Positions 54,853 to 64,000 of a DNA stretch of 64,000 nt are shown here, piece after piece. The DNA lies in the NCBI RefSeq assembly GCF_001634365.1, contig NZ_CP014579.1, forward strand, positions 620,001 through 684,000. The letters are read 5' to 3'. The stretch is from Paraburkholderia phytofirmans OLGA172. GTDB taxonomy: Bacteria; Pseudomonadota; Gammaproteobacteria; Burkholderiales; Burkholderiaceae. How positions within the stretch are numbered: position 1 is the first letter of the stretch; every line of letters begins with the position of its first letter. The notes below the pieces were generated by a model. The model was given only the letters and a program-made list of their open reading frames with translations. It made no database searches and had not been told where the DNA came from. The position numbers and the translations under genes were made by a program.

Positions 54853-56508
54853 ATGCCCACCCAAATTTACGAGCACGGGCTCGATCGAAACGAAGCCAAC
54901 TATGTGCCGCTGACACCGCTGCACTCGCTCGATCGATGTGCCGAATTGTTTCCCGAGCGCATCGCTATCGTGCATGGTGCGTTGCACCAGACATGGGCGG
55001 CCACGCGCAGTCGCTGCCGCCGACTGGCCAGCGCGCTGGCCCGGCGAGGGGTCAAGCGCGGCGATACGGTATCGATTATCGCGCCTAACACGCCTGCGCT
55101 GGTGGAGGCACATTTCGGGGTGCCGCTGAGCGGCGCCGTGCTCAACGCGATCAATTGCAGGCTGGATGCCGACGGCATTCGGTTCATCCTGCTTCACGGG
55201 GAATGTAAGGTTCTTCTTGTGGATCGTGAATTTGCCGCCCTTGCCGCGGACGCCCTCGCGCACGTTCCAGATAGGCCACTCGTGATCGACATTGCCGATC
55301 TCGAAGCGCCGCCTGGGTCATCGATAGGTGAGCTCGACTATGAGCAATTGCTCGAAGAGGGTGATCCGGACTTCGAGGGCATATGGCCCGCAGACGAATG
55401 GGACGCTATCGCATTGAACTACACGTCTGGAACGACCTCAGACCCGAAAGGGGTCGTGTTCAGTCACCGTGGGGCTCAACTTATGAGCATGCTTCAGTTG
55501 ATCGACTGGGGCGTGCCCCGCGGGCCGGTGTATCTCTGGACGCTCCCCATGTTCCATGCCAATGGATGGTGCTTCGCGTGGGCGGTCACCGCCGCTGGTG
55601 GAACCCATGTCTGTCTACGCAAAGTCAATGCCGCAGGAATATTTAGAGCCATCCGGGAGCACGGCGTCGACCATTTTTGTGCGGCGCCAATCGTCCTCGC
55701 CGCATTGGCCGACGCACCCGCCAGCGAGCGTAGCCCGTTGCCTCGGACCGTTCGCGTGCGCACGGCGGGTTCACCGCCCCCGGCCGGCGTGTTGAAGTCG
55801 GTAAGCGAGTTGGGATTCGAAGTTGAGCACGTGTACGGCATCACCGAAGCGTCGGGCACGCCGGTCAGTTGCTTCATCCAGGCTAACTGGCACGCATTGG
55901 CCAACGAGGAGCAGGCGCGCCTGAAGGCGCGTCAAGGTCACCGGACCTCCGGACTTGAAGCCATGCGAGTAGCAACTCACACCACGCTTGAGCCGGTTCC
56001 TGCGGACGGAAAGACTGAGGGAGAGATATTGCTGCGTGGCAATGTAATCATGAAAGGCTATCTGAAGAACGAGGAGGCGACCCGAAACGCTTTTGAAGGT
56101 GGCTGGTTCCACACCGGCGATATTGCCGTAGTGCACCCCGATGGATATGTTCAGATCACGGACCGTTCTAAAGACGTCATCATTTCGGGCGGTGAAAATA
56201 TTTCATCAGTAGAGGTGGAAGACGTACTACACCAACACCCGGCCGTCCTCATCGCGGCAGTCGTGGCGCAGCCGGATGCCAAGTGGGGCGAAGTGCCCTG
56301 CGCATTTGTCGAATTGAGGCAGGGTTTCGATGCCCCGCCGGAACGAGAGCTGATTACGTTCTGTCGTGAGCGGCTCGCTCACTACAAGTGCCCCGTGAGG
56401 ATCGTGTACGGCACCCTGCCAAAAACAGGTACCGGCAAAATTCAAAAATTCCGACTTCGCGCGGAAGCTGGTAGCCGGGAGGCCATTACGAAGCTATCTC
56501 ACGCATAA
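54853..56508 (+). CDS. AMP-forming acyl-CoA synthetase (AlkK-like)
   Basis: The 551-residue ANL enzyme has NYTSGTTSDPKGVVFSHRGA, the A5 motif VYGITEASGTPVSC, WFHTGDIAVVHPDGYVQITD, RSKDVIISGGENISSVEVED and the catalytic lysine in PKTGTGKIQKF. The N-terminus LTPLHSLDRCAELFPERIAI is typical of medium-chain fatty acid and related acyl-CoA ligases. AGGAG at 54841 decides the ATG at 54853; the frame opens earlier at 54775. It probably supplies the CoA ester for the nearby SDR and thiolase enzymes. Confidence 0.9.
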   Translation: MPTQIYEHGLDRNEANYVPLTPLHSLDRCAELFPERIAIVHGALHQTWAATRSRCRRLASALARRGVKRGDTVSIIAPNTPALVEAHFGVPLSGAVLNAINCRLDADGIRFILLHGECKVLLVDREFAALAADALAHVPDRPLVIDIADLEAPPGSSIGELDYEQLLEEGDPDFEGIWPADEWDAIALNYTSGTTSDPKGVVFSHRGAQLMSMLQLIDWGVPRGPVYLWTLPMFHANGWCFAWAVTAAGGTHVCLRKVNAAGIFRAIREHGVDHFCAAPIVLAALADAPASERSPLPRTVRVRTAGSPPPAGVLKSVSELGFEVEHVYGITEASGTPVSCFIQANWHALANEEQARLKARQGHRTSGLEAMRVATHTTLEPVPADGKTEGEILLRGNVIMKGYLKNEEATRNAFEGGWFHTGDIAVVHPDGYVQITDRSKDVIISGGENISSVEVEDVLHQHPAVLIAAVVAQPDAKWGEVPCAFVELRQGFDAPPERELITFCRERLAHYKCPVRIVYGTLPKTGTGKIQKFRLRAEAGSREAITKLSHA

Positions 56509-56647
56509 CTACTTAGGCGGCCTTCGGGCTCAACCTTCGGAACGCAGGGAAGCGAACCCCAGTTTTGCTTACATCAGCAGCGAGTTAAGCCATGTCGCGG
56601 GTGCAACGATGCTTGCACTTGCGACACCGATCGCACCCATGGCGCGA

Positions 56648-57340
56648 TCAATCTCCGGAGTGGGCGAAATCTCGCAACCCTTTCAGGTCAACAATTCGGA
56701 CCGAGCCGTACTCGATCATTAAGAATCCCGCATCAGCGAGCTCGCGAAGCGCTCGGTTTGTGTTCTGCCTGGATAGGCCGGACAGGCGCCCGATTTCTTC
56801 TTGCGAAAGACCCAGTGTCAAATCAGTAGCATTAAAGAGTTGAGGATTGAACAGCTCAGCGAGACAGAAAGCGACTCTTGCGGACGCTTTATGCCAACGC
56901 AGGCTGCCGACGAGACCTACGTAGTATCCGCACCGTGCATTGAGTTGATCGATGACAAATCGGCTGAACGAATGGCTATTGTCAAGCAGCCACTCGAATG
57001 TGCTGCGCGGGATAAAAGCCACTTCGCTGTCGCGCAGCGCGACCACTGAGTATGGACGAGGCTCATCCTTTAGTACGGCGCCCTCTCCAAACCAGCATCC
57101 CCCCGGCACGCCGGCGAACGTTGTGGGCCGCCCCGCTGTAGAGACCGCATCGACTTTGACTAAACCTTCGATCACGCCAAGCCAATGATCTGCTGGGCTT
57201 CCCCGATGACAGACCGGAGCGCCGGCAGCATACGATCGTTGAAAGGCATCTTTCTCCACGCGAGCGAGTTGCTCCCGTGTCAAATTAACCGACCAGGCGG
57301 AGCGCGATATGAAGCTCTGCAACTCAATTGAGAGGGACAT
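56648..57340 (-). CDS. Crp/Fnr family transcriptional regulator
   Basis: The 230-residue protein has an N-terminal cNMP-binding-like domain (about residues 20-140, with GGCWFGEGAVL). The C-terminal HTH_Crp includes LGLSQEEIGRLSGLSRQNTN and RALRELADAGFL. No cysteines are arranged as an Fe-S cluster of Fnr type, so it is probably of the CRP-like, ligand-responsive branch. It lies convergent to the acyl-CoA ligase gene. Its targets are unknown, and the palindromes at 54637-54660 are candidates. Confidence 0.9.
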   Translation of the reverse strand: MSLSIELQSFISRSAWSVNLTREQLARVEKDAFQRSYAAGAPVCHRGSPADHWLGVIEGLVKVDAVSTAGRPTTFAGVPGGCWFGEGAVLKDEPRPYSVVALRDSEVAFIPRSTFEWLLDNSHSFSRFVIDQLNARCGYYVGLVGSLRWHKASARVAFCLAELFNPQLFNATDLTLGLSQEEIGRLSGLSRQNTNRALRELADAGFLMIEYGSVRIVDLKGLRDFAHSGD

Positions 57341-57807
57341 AGGGAGGTTACGTTCGAAGTCTCAAGTGGCCATAGTTTAACCATTTACCGGCCGACGCCG
57401 AACGATGACCAGATTGGTAGGTGACGTCGAAGTCTTTGGACCGTTACGGTTCTCACTCGGGCTCTTTGCATTCGTGAGGTACAACTTCGCGGATGGTTTC
57501 TACGACACGGCGACGGGAAATGCGTAGAGGAAATGGCAGCAAGGCGACTCGATGGTCGACTACAACATCTTCTAGCACACGGGAGTGGCTGCCCAAAGTG
57601 TCTACCAAAACGCCGCGCTTTTGCCGGCGTGTACGTTCGAATCGACACGTTCGGACGCCATACTCTGGATAGGCGACAATCGTGAAAGATGACGAACGCT
57701 GCCGACAAATCTATCACCCGCCTGGACGTGTTCCATGAGATATCTGAGGTCGAAGAAGTTGGCCATTTTTAACGATGTCTGCGACAATCAGGGACAACTG
57801 ATCTGTC
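57341..57807. other. Spacer downstream of mobile remnants
   Basis: About 470 bp contains the Crp/Fnr gene promoter and GC-rich sequence without a recognisable coding frame. It borders the IS66 remnant at 57808. Confidence 0.45.
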
Positions 57808-57990
57808 GTGATTCCGCAGATCTACTCGAACCACGTGTTGGACGCGATCCGATCGAGAGCCGAAACACGCAATGAGACACTTGGATGTCGTCATGCGATG
57901 ATGGGCAGCGTCGAAATTGACAACGACACGGCCGAATGTGCCTTGCGTGGGATCGCCGGGGGCGAACAAACTTCCCGCGCTCCGACTTGA
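57808..57990 (+). pseudogene. IS66 transposase internal fragment
   Basis: The frame ends MGSVEIDNDTAECALRGIAG and a stop. This corresponds to the conserved VEIDNNxAExALRGxAxG segment of IS66 TnpC, with one Asn changed to Asp and the following glycine-rich region cut. Surrounding residues no longer match. Confidence 0.55.
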
Positions 57991-58047
57991 ACAGCGGGGC
58001 GAGCGCGGCACGCCAATCGACGATGCGGGCTAGCACCGGTAAATTGA

Positions 58048-58320
58048 ATTGACGCGAGCGCGGCGTACGCGCTCGCCGAACAATGGCAACCATTCGCCAT
58101 CGTTATCGACATAGCGACGCCCGGGAGTGATCTCGCTCGCCGGTTTAAGGCAAGCACGCTCACTTGCAACATGCTGCTCGTTGCGTTCGCTGCACGGGCC
58201 TCTCGCCAAGACATAGCCCGGGCGTTCGAGGCCGGTTTTGACGGGTACTGTGTAAAGCCACTCGCTCCAGTGCGGCTACTCACCCTCCTCGAGGCTGTCG
58301 TAGGTAGGACAGAGCGATAA
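58048..58320 (+). pseudogene. Response regulator receiver remnant
   Basis: The frame reads ASAAYALAEQWQPFAIVIDI, ATPGSD and later AFEAGFDGYCVKPL before a TAA. It matches the second half of a CheY-like receiver, retaining the phospho-accepting Asp (VIDI) and the switch-side Lys (VKP). The N-terminal acidic pair is missing, and a stop at 58045 closes the frame. It is probably the tail of a lost hybrid kinase or response regulator. Confidence 0.6.
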
Positions 58321-58719
58321 GCCCGATCAGGAGAATTCGGTATTCACCATCGGCTATCGATTATTTGAACGTCTCGCGTTTTTTTCCCCGGAGGCGAAGA
58401 TGTCTCCACTATTCAAGCACTACTGCACAACTATTACTGCAGTTGATTCTCCTCCTGTGTCAACGAATCCATCGAAACTTTTTCCTTAGTCTCATTTTTT
58501 GGGAAGCGACCGCCACCAAAATCAGCGTTACCGCCGCGCCCCACCAGATGGACGAGCCGTCCTGTGAAGGGTGTCTGGAGCCCCGAGCCTAGGGCCAGTC
58601 ACTTACCAGCAATGCCATCCCGTCGCAGCAGAAAAGAATTGAATTCTGACGGTGCTACTAAGCAAGTTGTTGCGCAAAGAATGAAACGTGGCAGAGGTTC
58701 TTGAGTGACCTACCGCCTT
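58321..58719. other. Unassigned spacer
   Basis: About 400 bp lies between the receiver remnant and the Uma2 gene. It includes a T-rich block (58365-58390) and no frame that I can support. Confidence 0.5.
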
Positions 58720-59280
58720 TCACGAACGGACGCCATTTGGCTCTGCGATGGCGCCGTCTACCTCGAAATACCCGCTGTCAAGCGATAACACCACTTCGAA
58801 CATCGATGTCTGTCGCAGACCCTCCGCTCCCCAGAACTCCACCTTCCCGTCTGGACCGACAACGATGACTTCACGGGCTCCCCCTTCCAGATAGGCGTGC
58901 ACCCGGTGGGCTATGTTCTGCTGTCGCTCGCTATCCAGGAGCACCTCGACACAGAGGTCGGGCACGAACGGCACCGGGTCGTCGCGGTCGAAATCTTCCC
59001 ATTTCTCGGGCAACATCCATACGACGTCCGGGACCATGATGCCAAAGCAGAGAGTGGTAACGGCCACCGACATTGCCGCAAGATGACCCAACCGCTCGTT
59101 CAGTTGGACATAAACGTCCGTGAGCACTATCTGGCGCCGAGCCGACGGGCATGCATTCGCGACTATTTCCCCGCACTCGTTCAACTCGTACGGGTACCAT
59201 TGAACCACGTCCGGCTTCACGGTCAGGCGCTGCCACATCATAATCAACGCGTTGCGGTCCAAGAAAGGCAACCGATCCAT
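58720..59280 (-). CDS. Uma2 family endonuclease (DUF820)
   Basis: The 186-residue protein of the PD-(D/E)XK-related Uma2/DUF820 family shows VPDVVWM, FVPDLCVEVLLDSERQQNIA and HRVHAYLEGGAREVIVVGPD. These contain the D...E-x-L/V pattern and the helix with conserved Tyr/Leu positions. Such proteins are putative restriction-like endonucleases and are common in cyanobacteria and some mobile regions; their role is not established. It stands alone among IS remnants. GAGAA precedes the ATG. Confidence 0.8.
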   Translation of the reverse strand: MDRLPFLDRNALIMMWQRLTVKPDVVQWYPYELNECGEIVANACPSARRQIVLTDVYVQLNERLGHLAAMSVAVTTLCFGIMVPDVVWMLPEKWEDFDRDDPVPFVPDLCVEVLLDSERQQNIAHRVHAYLEGGAREVIVVGPDGKVEFWGAEGLRQTSMFEVVLSLDSGYFEVDGAIAEPNGVRS

Positions 59281-59744
59281 TAGGTTCTCACAGGTAACTA
59301 AATTAGGTGTAGACGCTCGTTTCTCGGTTCGATATCTTCATATACAGGCACAGCGCAAACAACGAGACTTCTCGGATCAGCTTCAACCTTCGGGGATAGC
59401 TCTCCTACACCGCGGAGTTCAATCACCATGCGGAAGCTATCGGGACGGCCACGCCCAAACGATCCACCCGCGCGCTGCGTCCCGCCTGTCGCGACGATAG
59501 TGTTCGGGACCCCACCTAATCATAGCCGGCTGTGCAGGCCCAATTGTGGCTAATCGAGCAAAGATGTCTTCCAATACAGCGGGTGATTTGCGAGCCGAAA
59601 TGGCAGATACTCTCACGCGCAACGCGCCTGGCGCTGGCTTGCGCGATACCGAACACCTCGTTCGGCCGACCCGTTGCGTTGCTCGCACGCAAACCAATTC
59701 GGGAGAACGCGCAAACTGGTATCTCGATTGCGCGCTGCAGTAGC
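59281..59744. other. Unassigned spacer beside IS481 remnant
   Basis: About 460 bp contains minus-strand frames with no recognisable domain, for example one reading RVSAISARKSPAVLEDIFAR. It may be the disrupted continuation of the IS481 transposase or an unrelated remnant. Confidence 0.35.
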
Positions 59745-60236
59745 CGGGGCATTCAGATTCGAATTCGCCATGCGTTTCCTTTTCCAGCTTGGCCGCGCTC
59801 CAGCGCGGTGAGCTGCGATTCGATCAGCACCAGCCCTTCCAGGGCGGACTTCGCCTCCAGCGCCTTCAGGCGCTTGTTCATGGTCTCCAGGGGCATGGCG
59901 CAGCCAGATGCTACGCACCCCCTGCAGCGAGACGCTGAGGGCATGGCGTTTGAGCACCTCGTTGGCGATACGGATCTGGCCGTAAGCGGGCAGTTCCAGG
60001 GCCAGTTCGATCACCGCGGCCTCGACCTGCGGATCCACGCGGCTCTTCAGCAGCGGGCGGTGGTGGGAGATTTCCTGCAGGGCCGCTTCACCGCCCTTGT
60101 CGTACAGTTCCTTGAAGCGGTAGAAGCTGTCGCGCGAATAGCCTATTACCCGGCAGGCCTGACTGACATTGCCCAGTTGCCGCGCCAGTTCGAGCATGCG
60201 GACCTTCGCGCGGATGACTTTCTGTTCCTGAGTCAT
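59745..60236 (-). pseudogene. IS481-type transposase, N-terminal remnant
   Basis: From the ATG at 60236 the frame gives [57 protein letters not shown] and [12 protein letters not shown]. It then shifts into another frame reading [20 protein letters not shown] before similarity ends. This is the HTH-containing first third of IS481-family transposases. The DDE domain is absent. Confidence 0.75.
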
Positions 60237-61013
60237 GGTGGACTCCTTGCGGTTCGCCACGCGCGTTGCCGCTTCGGACTACGTCCTCCGCGCCCACGCG
60301 CAACAGCACGAGAAACCGACCACTGTCAGATTTAGTCTAGGCTATTGCACGTCAGCCGTACGCAGAAAAATCCCTCGAGGCAGTCGGTACTTCGAGGGGG
60401 TAAACCGGGGGGCCAAGCGAGGAGACAAGTTTGCCCCACGGGCCAGGAGCCGTTCGCGCTAGCGATTTCTTCAGTCCTTTACAAAGGCGCATGAAAGTGT
60501 GTGCATCGGGTCCGAGTATAAGGTGGTCCCGAAATCGTTGCATTTATCTTGTATCTGTTGGCATAGATTCACGCGCCAAACGGAGGAGCCCTCTTCGGGT
60601 AAAACTCCTCCGTCAGATAGAGGACGAGCCATTCGGCTGGCCAACCTCGGCGGTTTCGACTTCGAGGCTTGCACCGCGGGCTCTTCGTCAACGAACAAAC
60701 AGTTTCCTGAGGGATGCGTGATGCCAGGCGAAAACATCGACGATGCGCATTTCTCCCTACGTCAAAAGTGTGAACCCCGGATAACACCGGCGCCGTCGCG
60801 TTGATACAACAACACACCCTACCAAACGGATTAAACTCGGCTGTACTGCACCTTGGCTGGTGGCGCTGCATCGCGATAGTTGCGAGTTTGTGACGGATTA
60901 TCACGGAAAATCGGAAAAAGCTTATGCAGTCCGAAAATGATGGTGGACTGCACCCGCCTCCTATACTCGCGTCGTTGCTTTAAGGCTCAATCCAAACACG
61001 CTGGAGTGAATTT
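60237..61013. promoter_or_regulatory. Upstream region of the second porin
   Basis: About 780 bp. The end near 60955-61013 has TATACT (about 60962) as a likely -10 element and GGAG eight bases before the porin ATG. A 9-bp perfect inverted repeat ACGGAGGAG...CTCCTCCGT lies at 60580-60613. Other frames are unsupported. Confidence 0.45.
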
Positions 61014-62186
61014 ATGAAAAAGATCCCCGTTGCCCTCGGCGTATCCGCGGCCCTCGCCGCATCGGCCGCCCATGCACAGAGCTCGGTCACCCTGTACGGC
61101 CTGATCGATGCCGGTCTGATGTATACCAACAACGTCAAGACCTCCGCCACTTCGCACGGCAGCCTTTTTCAGGCGACCAGCGGCACCATTAACGGCAGCC
61201 GGTTCGGTCTGCGCGGCGCCGAGGACCTCGGTGGCGGCCTGAAGGCCATTTTCGTGCTGGAAAACGGCTTCAACGTGCAGAGCGGCAAGCTCGGGCAGAA
61301 TAGCCGGCTGTTTGGTCGTCAGGCGTTTGTCGGCCTGACGAGCAGCGAGTTCGGTACGGTGACGCTGGGCCGCCAGTATGACTCGCTGGTGGACTTCGTG
61401 GCACCGCTGTCCGGTACGGCCGGCACGTTCGGCGACACGGGCTTCGCGCATCCGTTCGACAACGACAACCTGAACCACACGCTGCGGATGAACAACGCGG
61501 TCAAGTACATGAGCAGCAATTATGCGGGCCTGAAGTTCGGCGGCCTCTACGCGTTCTCGAACAACACGGACTTCACGCTGAACCGTGCTTACAGCGCGGG
61601 CGCAAGCTACGACTTTGGCCCGTTCAAGATGGCCGCTGGCTACCTGCAGATCAACGGCAACGGCGCTGCCCCCCAGGCGAACACCAGCGGCGCAGTTGAC
61701 CTCGGCGAAGCGCCTGCCCAGACTGCAGGCTTCAGGTTCGGGGCGAACGTTCAGCGCACGATCGGCGCGGGTCTGAACTACACCTTCGGCCCGGCAGTGG
61801 TCGGCTTCGTGTACACGAACAGTTTTTATCAGGGCACGCAATCGTTCAACCTCAACAATGGTTCGCAGCGCTTCAACAACTATGAACTGAACGCCAAGTA
61901 CACGCTGACACCGGCGGTTACACTGGGTATCACTGACACGTACACCGATGCCCATCTGTCAGGTGCGTTCAATGCGACCGGTACGCGGTACGGCATGGAT
62001 CCGAAGTGGAATCAGGTCAACCTGCAAGCTGTCTACGCGCTTTCCAAGCGCACGGATGTTTACGCCGAAGGCATGTATCAGCACGCAATCGGCCAAAACG
62101 TTGTCGCCTTCATTAATACGTCGGGTGGCGCGTCGTCGACGGCGAACCAGGTGGTCGGCACGGTCGGGTTGCGCACGCGCTTCTAA
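61014..62186 (+). CDS. Gram-negative porin (Burkholderia OmpC-like), second copy
   Basis: The 390-residue protein has a signal peptide (MKKIPVALGVSAALAASAAH, then AQ) and SSVTLYGLIDAGL, with the GLRGAEDLGGGLKAIFVLEN and GRQYDSLVDFV regions of the family. It ends VGTVGLRTRF with the C-terminal Phe. It is an outer membrane diffusion channel, related to but clearly diverged from the porin at 27009-28178. It lies upstream of a DUF4148 gene, mirroring the other locus. GGAG lies eight bases before the ATG. Confidence 0.93.
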   Translation: MKKIPVALGVSAALAASAAHAQSSVTLYGLIDAGLMYTNNVKTSATSHGSLFQATSGTINGSRFGLRGAEDLGGGLKAIFVLENGFNVQSGKLGQNSRLFGRQAFVGLTSSEFGTVTLGRQYDSLVDFVAPLSGTAGTFGDTGFAHPFDNDNLNHTLRMNNAVKYMSSNYAGLKFGGLYAFSNNTDFTLNRAYSAGASYDFGPFKMAAGYLQINGNGAAPQANTSGAVDLGEAPAQTAGFRFGANVQRTIGAGLNYTFGPAVVGFVYTNSFYQGTQSFNLNNGSQRFNNYELNAKYTLTPAVTLGITDTYTDAHLSGAFNATGTRYGMDPKWNQVNLQAVYALSKRTDVYAEGMYQHAIGQNVVAFINTSGGASSTANQVVGTVGLRTRF

Positions 62187-62436
62187 GGAGGCCTGAAACC
62201 GAACCGGTTTAGCCCTGTCTCAGGGCGCAACAGCAGTGTGCGCCGGCAAAAGCACCCGCCGGTGCAAATTCATCTGGGTACGACCGATACAGTTTGATTG
62301 GAACGGTCACGTCCAGATGTGTCGGGATTCTCGTCGCGGGTCCAGACGAAACGGCGGTCACGGCGCAGTGAATGCGGAGCGAGAGTCCGCGGACACTTGC
62401 GCTGACGCGACTTTCTCTGTAGCTCCAGCACGATTT

Positions 62437-62464
62437 GGCCCGTTCACATGGACGGGTCTTTTTT
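62437..62464 (+). terminator. Probable rho-independent terminator
   Basis: GGCCCGT, an 8-base loop and ACGGGTC are followed by six T residues. It lies about 250 bp after the porin stop on the plus strand. Confidence 0.6.
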
Positions 62465-62762
62465 CGACCAGGTACCCCCGCACCGATGCAAATCTGCCAC
62501 CACGGGCCGGAATACTTGCGGAGCAAGTCACATGCGTGTTGAAGTTTTGGCGGTGGTGCAGATCAAGGACGCAGGCGAAGAGCAGCGTAGTCAGCACGCA
62601 GGCCGCTGTGAGCCGGACACCAACACGCGAGAAGGTGTCAGCCTCGCATAGCGCCAAGACTTTTAACTGTTAGTCCCCGGTTGCGAAAAGCGGGCGTGCG
62701 CTTTCCGCATGTTCTTTCGAAGCGTGTCGCGTGACGGACTTCTCTTTATAAGATTCGCGTCG

Positions 62763-63510
62763 ATGGTCGTGACTGCATCAACTGCATAAATAAGACAAGT
62801 GACCACCCTGACTAGCGCGTATTTCAACTGCTTGCTACCCTAAAGTTCAACCCCCGTTACCCTAGAGGCCGAAACTCGCCAGCGCGCCTCCGCTCAAGAC
62901 TCTGGCGATAATCGTTACGCGCGCACATCGAATCGGCCCGCCATCGCCCCTCATTTGATGGGCTTTACCCTAAAAAATAGAAAATTGCTTCCCCCACAGG
63001 CATCTTAATTTTAAGCATTAACTTACCTAGACTCTAGTCACTGGTTACGAGCAGGGCTGTTCGTAGCAGCAAACCGAAACGTCGAGGTAAATCATCATGA
63101 AGACCCTTATTCAAGCAGTTGCTATCACGGTAGCGCTTGTCGCTCCCATCACGTCCTTTGCTCAGTCGAGTGCGCTGAAAACCCGCGCTGAGGTGCGCGC
63201 CGAACTGGTCCAGCTCGAAAAGGCCGGATATAACCCGGGCGCCAGCAATGACTCAACCTATCCGGCTCAAATTCAGGCTGCCGAAGCGCGCGTAGCCGAA
63301 CAGAACGGAAAGACCGCGGCGGCAGAAGTTCGCGTCGCTGACACCAGCGGTGTCGGCGGAACGGCCACGGGCTCGTCAGCATCTGGCGTCAGCTGCTCGA
63401 CTTCGTCCTGTGACGGCATGAAGCCGATCTATTTCGGTCAATAAATTATTCAGCCCACTTGCTGCGAATTGCCCGCGTAAGGCAGAGCAACGCCTCTCGA
63501 ACGTGCCGGA
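62763..63510. repeat. Inverted long repeat, copy B
   Basis: The reverse complement of this stretch matches 24797-25374 plus 26749-26905, that is, copy A with its IS element removed. It includes the second DUF4148 gene and its leader. Conserved upstream blocks such as TTAATTTTAAGCATT and ACTTACCTAGACT in both copies suggest a shared promoter. Confidence 0.85.
63097..63444 (+). CDS. DUF4148 family small secreted protein, second copy
   Basis: The 115-residue protein is almost identical to the one at 24864-25199. It has the same signal peptide type (MKTLIQAVAITVALVAPITS, then FAQS), the same DUF4148 core and the same SCSTSSCDGMKPIYFGQ tail. It has a short insertion (NGKTAAAEVR region) in the variable part. 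It lies on the same strand as, and downstream of, the porin at 61014. The function of the family is unknown. Confidence 0.9.
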   Translation: MKTLIQAVAITVALVAPITSFAQSSALKTRAEVRAELVQLEKAGYNPGASNDSTYPAQIQAAEARVAEQNGKTAAAEVRVADTSGVGGTATGSSASGVSCSTSSCDGMKPIYFGQ

Positions 63511-64000
63511 CGCTCCGGGCTATGCGTCAACTCAGGACCGCTGCCTGGGATTGGCGCCGACATTCCCAATGCACTTGGCGATGCGCTGGAGAAACGGGCG
63601 CTAGCGTTGGTCGACATGATTGTTGACCATGTTGACGTCGTATTTGGATCCGCTAACGCAAGTCATCAACGAAATGTAAGCGGATGACGACGACTGAGGA
63701 CTGGAGCAGTGCAAGACGAATATCGCACTGCCTCCCACAGCGAACGCGCAGTCTGCCGAAACTTGCAAACCGGGCGTATGTGCGATCGACGTTCAGCCGC
63801 ACCGTTGCCGCAATGGCAATGGCAATGGCGTGAAGGGAAATGTGTCGATCAAGGCTAGGTCAAAAGCTGTCGCGCGTTACCGCGCCCCTGAAACATGGGA
63901 CCACGACGCCATCATAAATGAAACAGAAATGACGTCAGGCGGTCTCCACTGAATCGAGTCGCGCAGCCTGCCACGGTCCGTTGCGTTGAGTGGCTGCCCG
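63511..64000. other. Unassigned right end of the window
   Basis: About 490 bp after copy B of the repeat. It contains a short GCAATG tandem repeat at about 63811-63832 and no frame that I can support as a gene. Confidence 0.5.

Noticed and set aside
63811..63832. GCAATG repeats as a possible CRISPR or regulatory repeat
   Set aside because: It is a short simple tandem of about three units without spacers.

Overview
The window reads as an accessory stretch of a Burkholderiales genome, most likely Paraburkholderia or Caballeronia. The evidence is the hopanoid side-chain genes hpnI-hpnJ-hpnK, two Burkholderia-type porins, two small secreted DUF4148 proteins, many LysR/TetR/IclR/AraC/MarR regulators and dense catabolic genes. 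No rRNA, tRNA or CRISPR array was seen. No searches could be run, so assignments rest on reading proteins, motifs and context.

Layout. 1-3274: hpnI-hpnJ-hpnK (minus strand, hpnK cut by the window edge). 4580-9334: a mechanosensitive channel fused to a cyclic-nucleotide domain, and a very large winged-helix/ATPase regulator. 9858-16910: a TetR gene, an Ohr remnant and a six-gene minus-strand efflux operon (marR, FUSC permease, DUF1656, HlyD, NodT-type outer membrane factor, lysR). 17756-24665: an IclR gene, then a mobile-element graveyard (IS6-like remnant, 3' piece of a group II intron, complete IS3-family element, integrase and IS66 fragments) around an accessory adenylate kinase and a 2-methylcitrate synthase. 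24797-28178: DUF4148 and porin genes with an IS3-family element between them; an inverted second copy of this module lies at 61014-63510. 29448-36596: SDR, TRAP transporter, a short sigma-54 activator, a LysR gene and two PPC/DUF296 genes. 36640-39242: an MFS remnant, a second group II intron 3' end and D-lactate dehydrogenase. 40221-45813: a five-gene CoA-linked catabolic operon with its own MFS transporter, next to a broken iclR. 46227-57340: AraC, two related SDRs, thiolase, LysR, TetR, nitroreductase, acyl-CoA ligase and a Crp/Fnr regulator. 57808-60236: IS66, receiver and IS481 remnants around a Uma2 endonuclease gene.

Together the genes supply uptake (TRAP, MFS, porins), CoA activation (two ligases), oxidation and thiolysis (SDRs, two thiolases, a 3-hydroxyisobutyrate-dehydrogenase-type enzyme) and efflux of organic acids, each with a local regulator. 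The most informative structural signals are the inverted porin-DUF4148 duplication, an IS element that separates the adk start codon from its ribosome-binding site, and a palindrome shared by the intact and the broken iclR loci.
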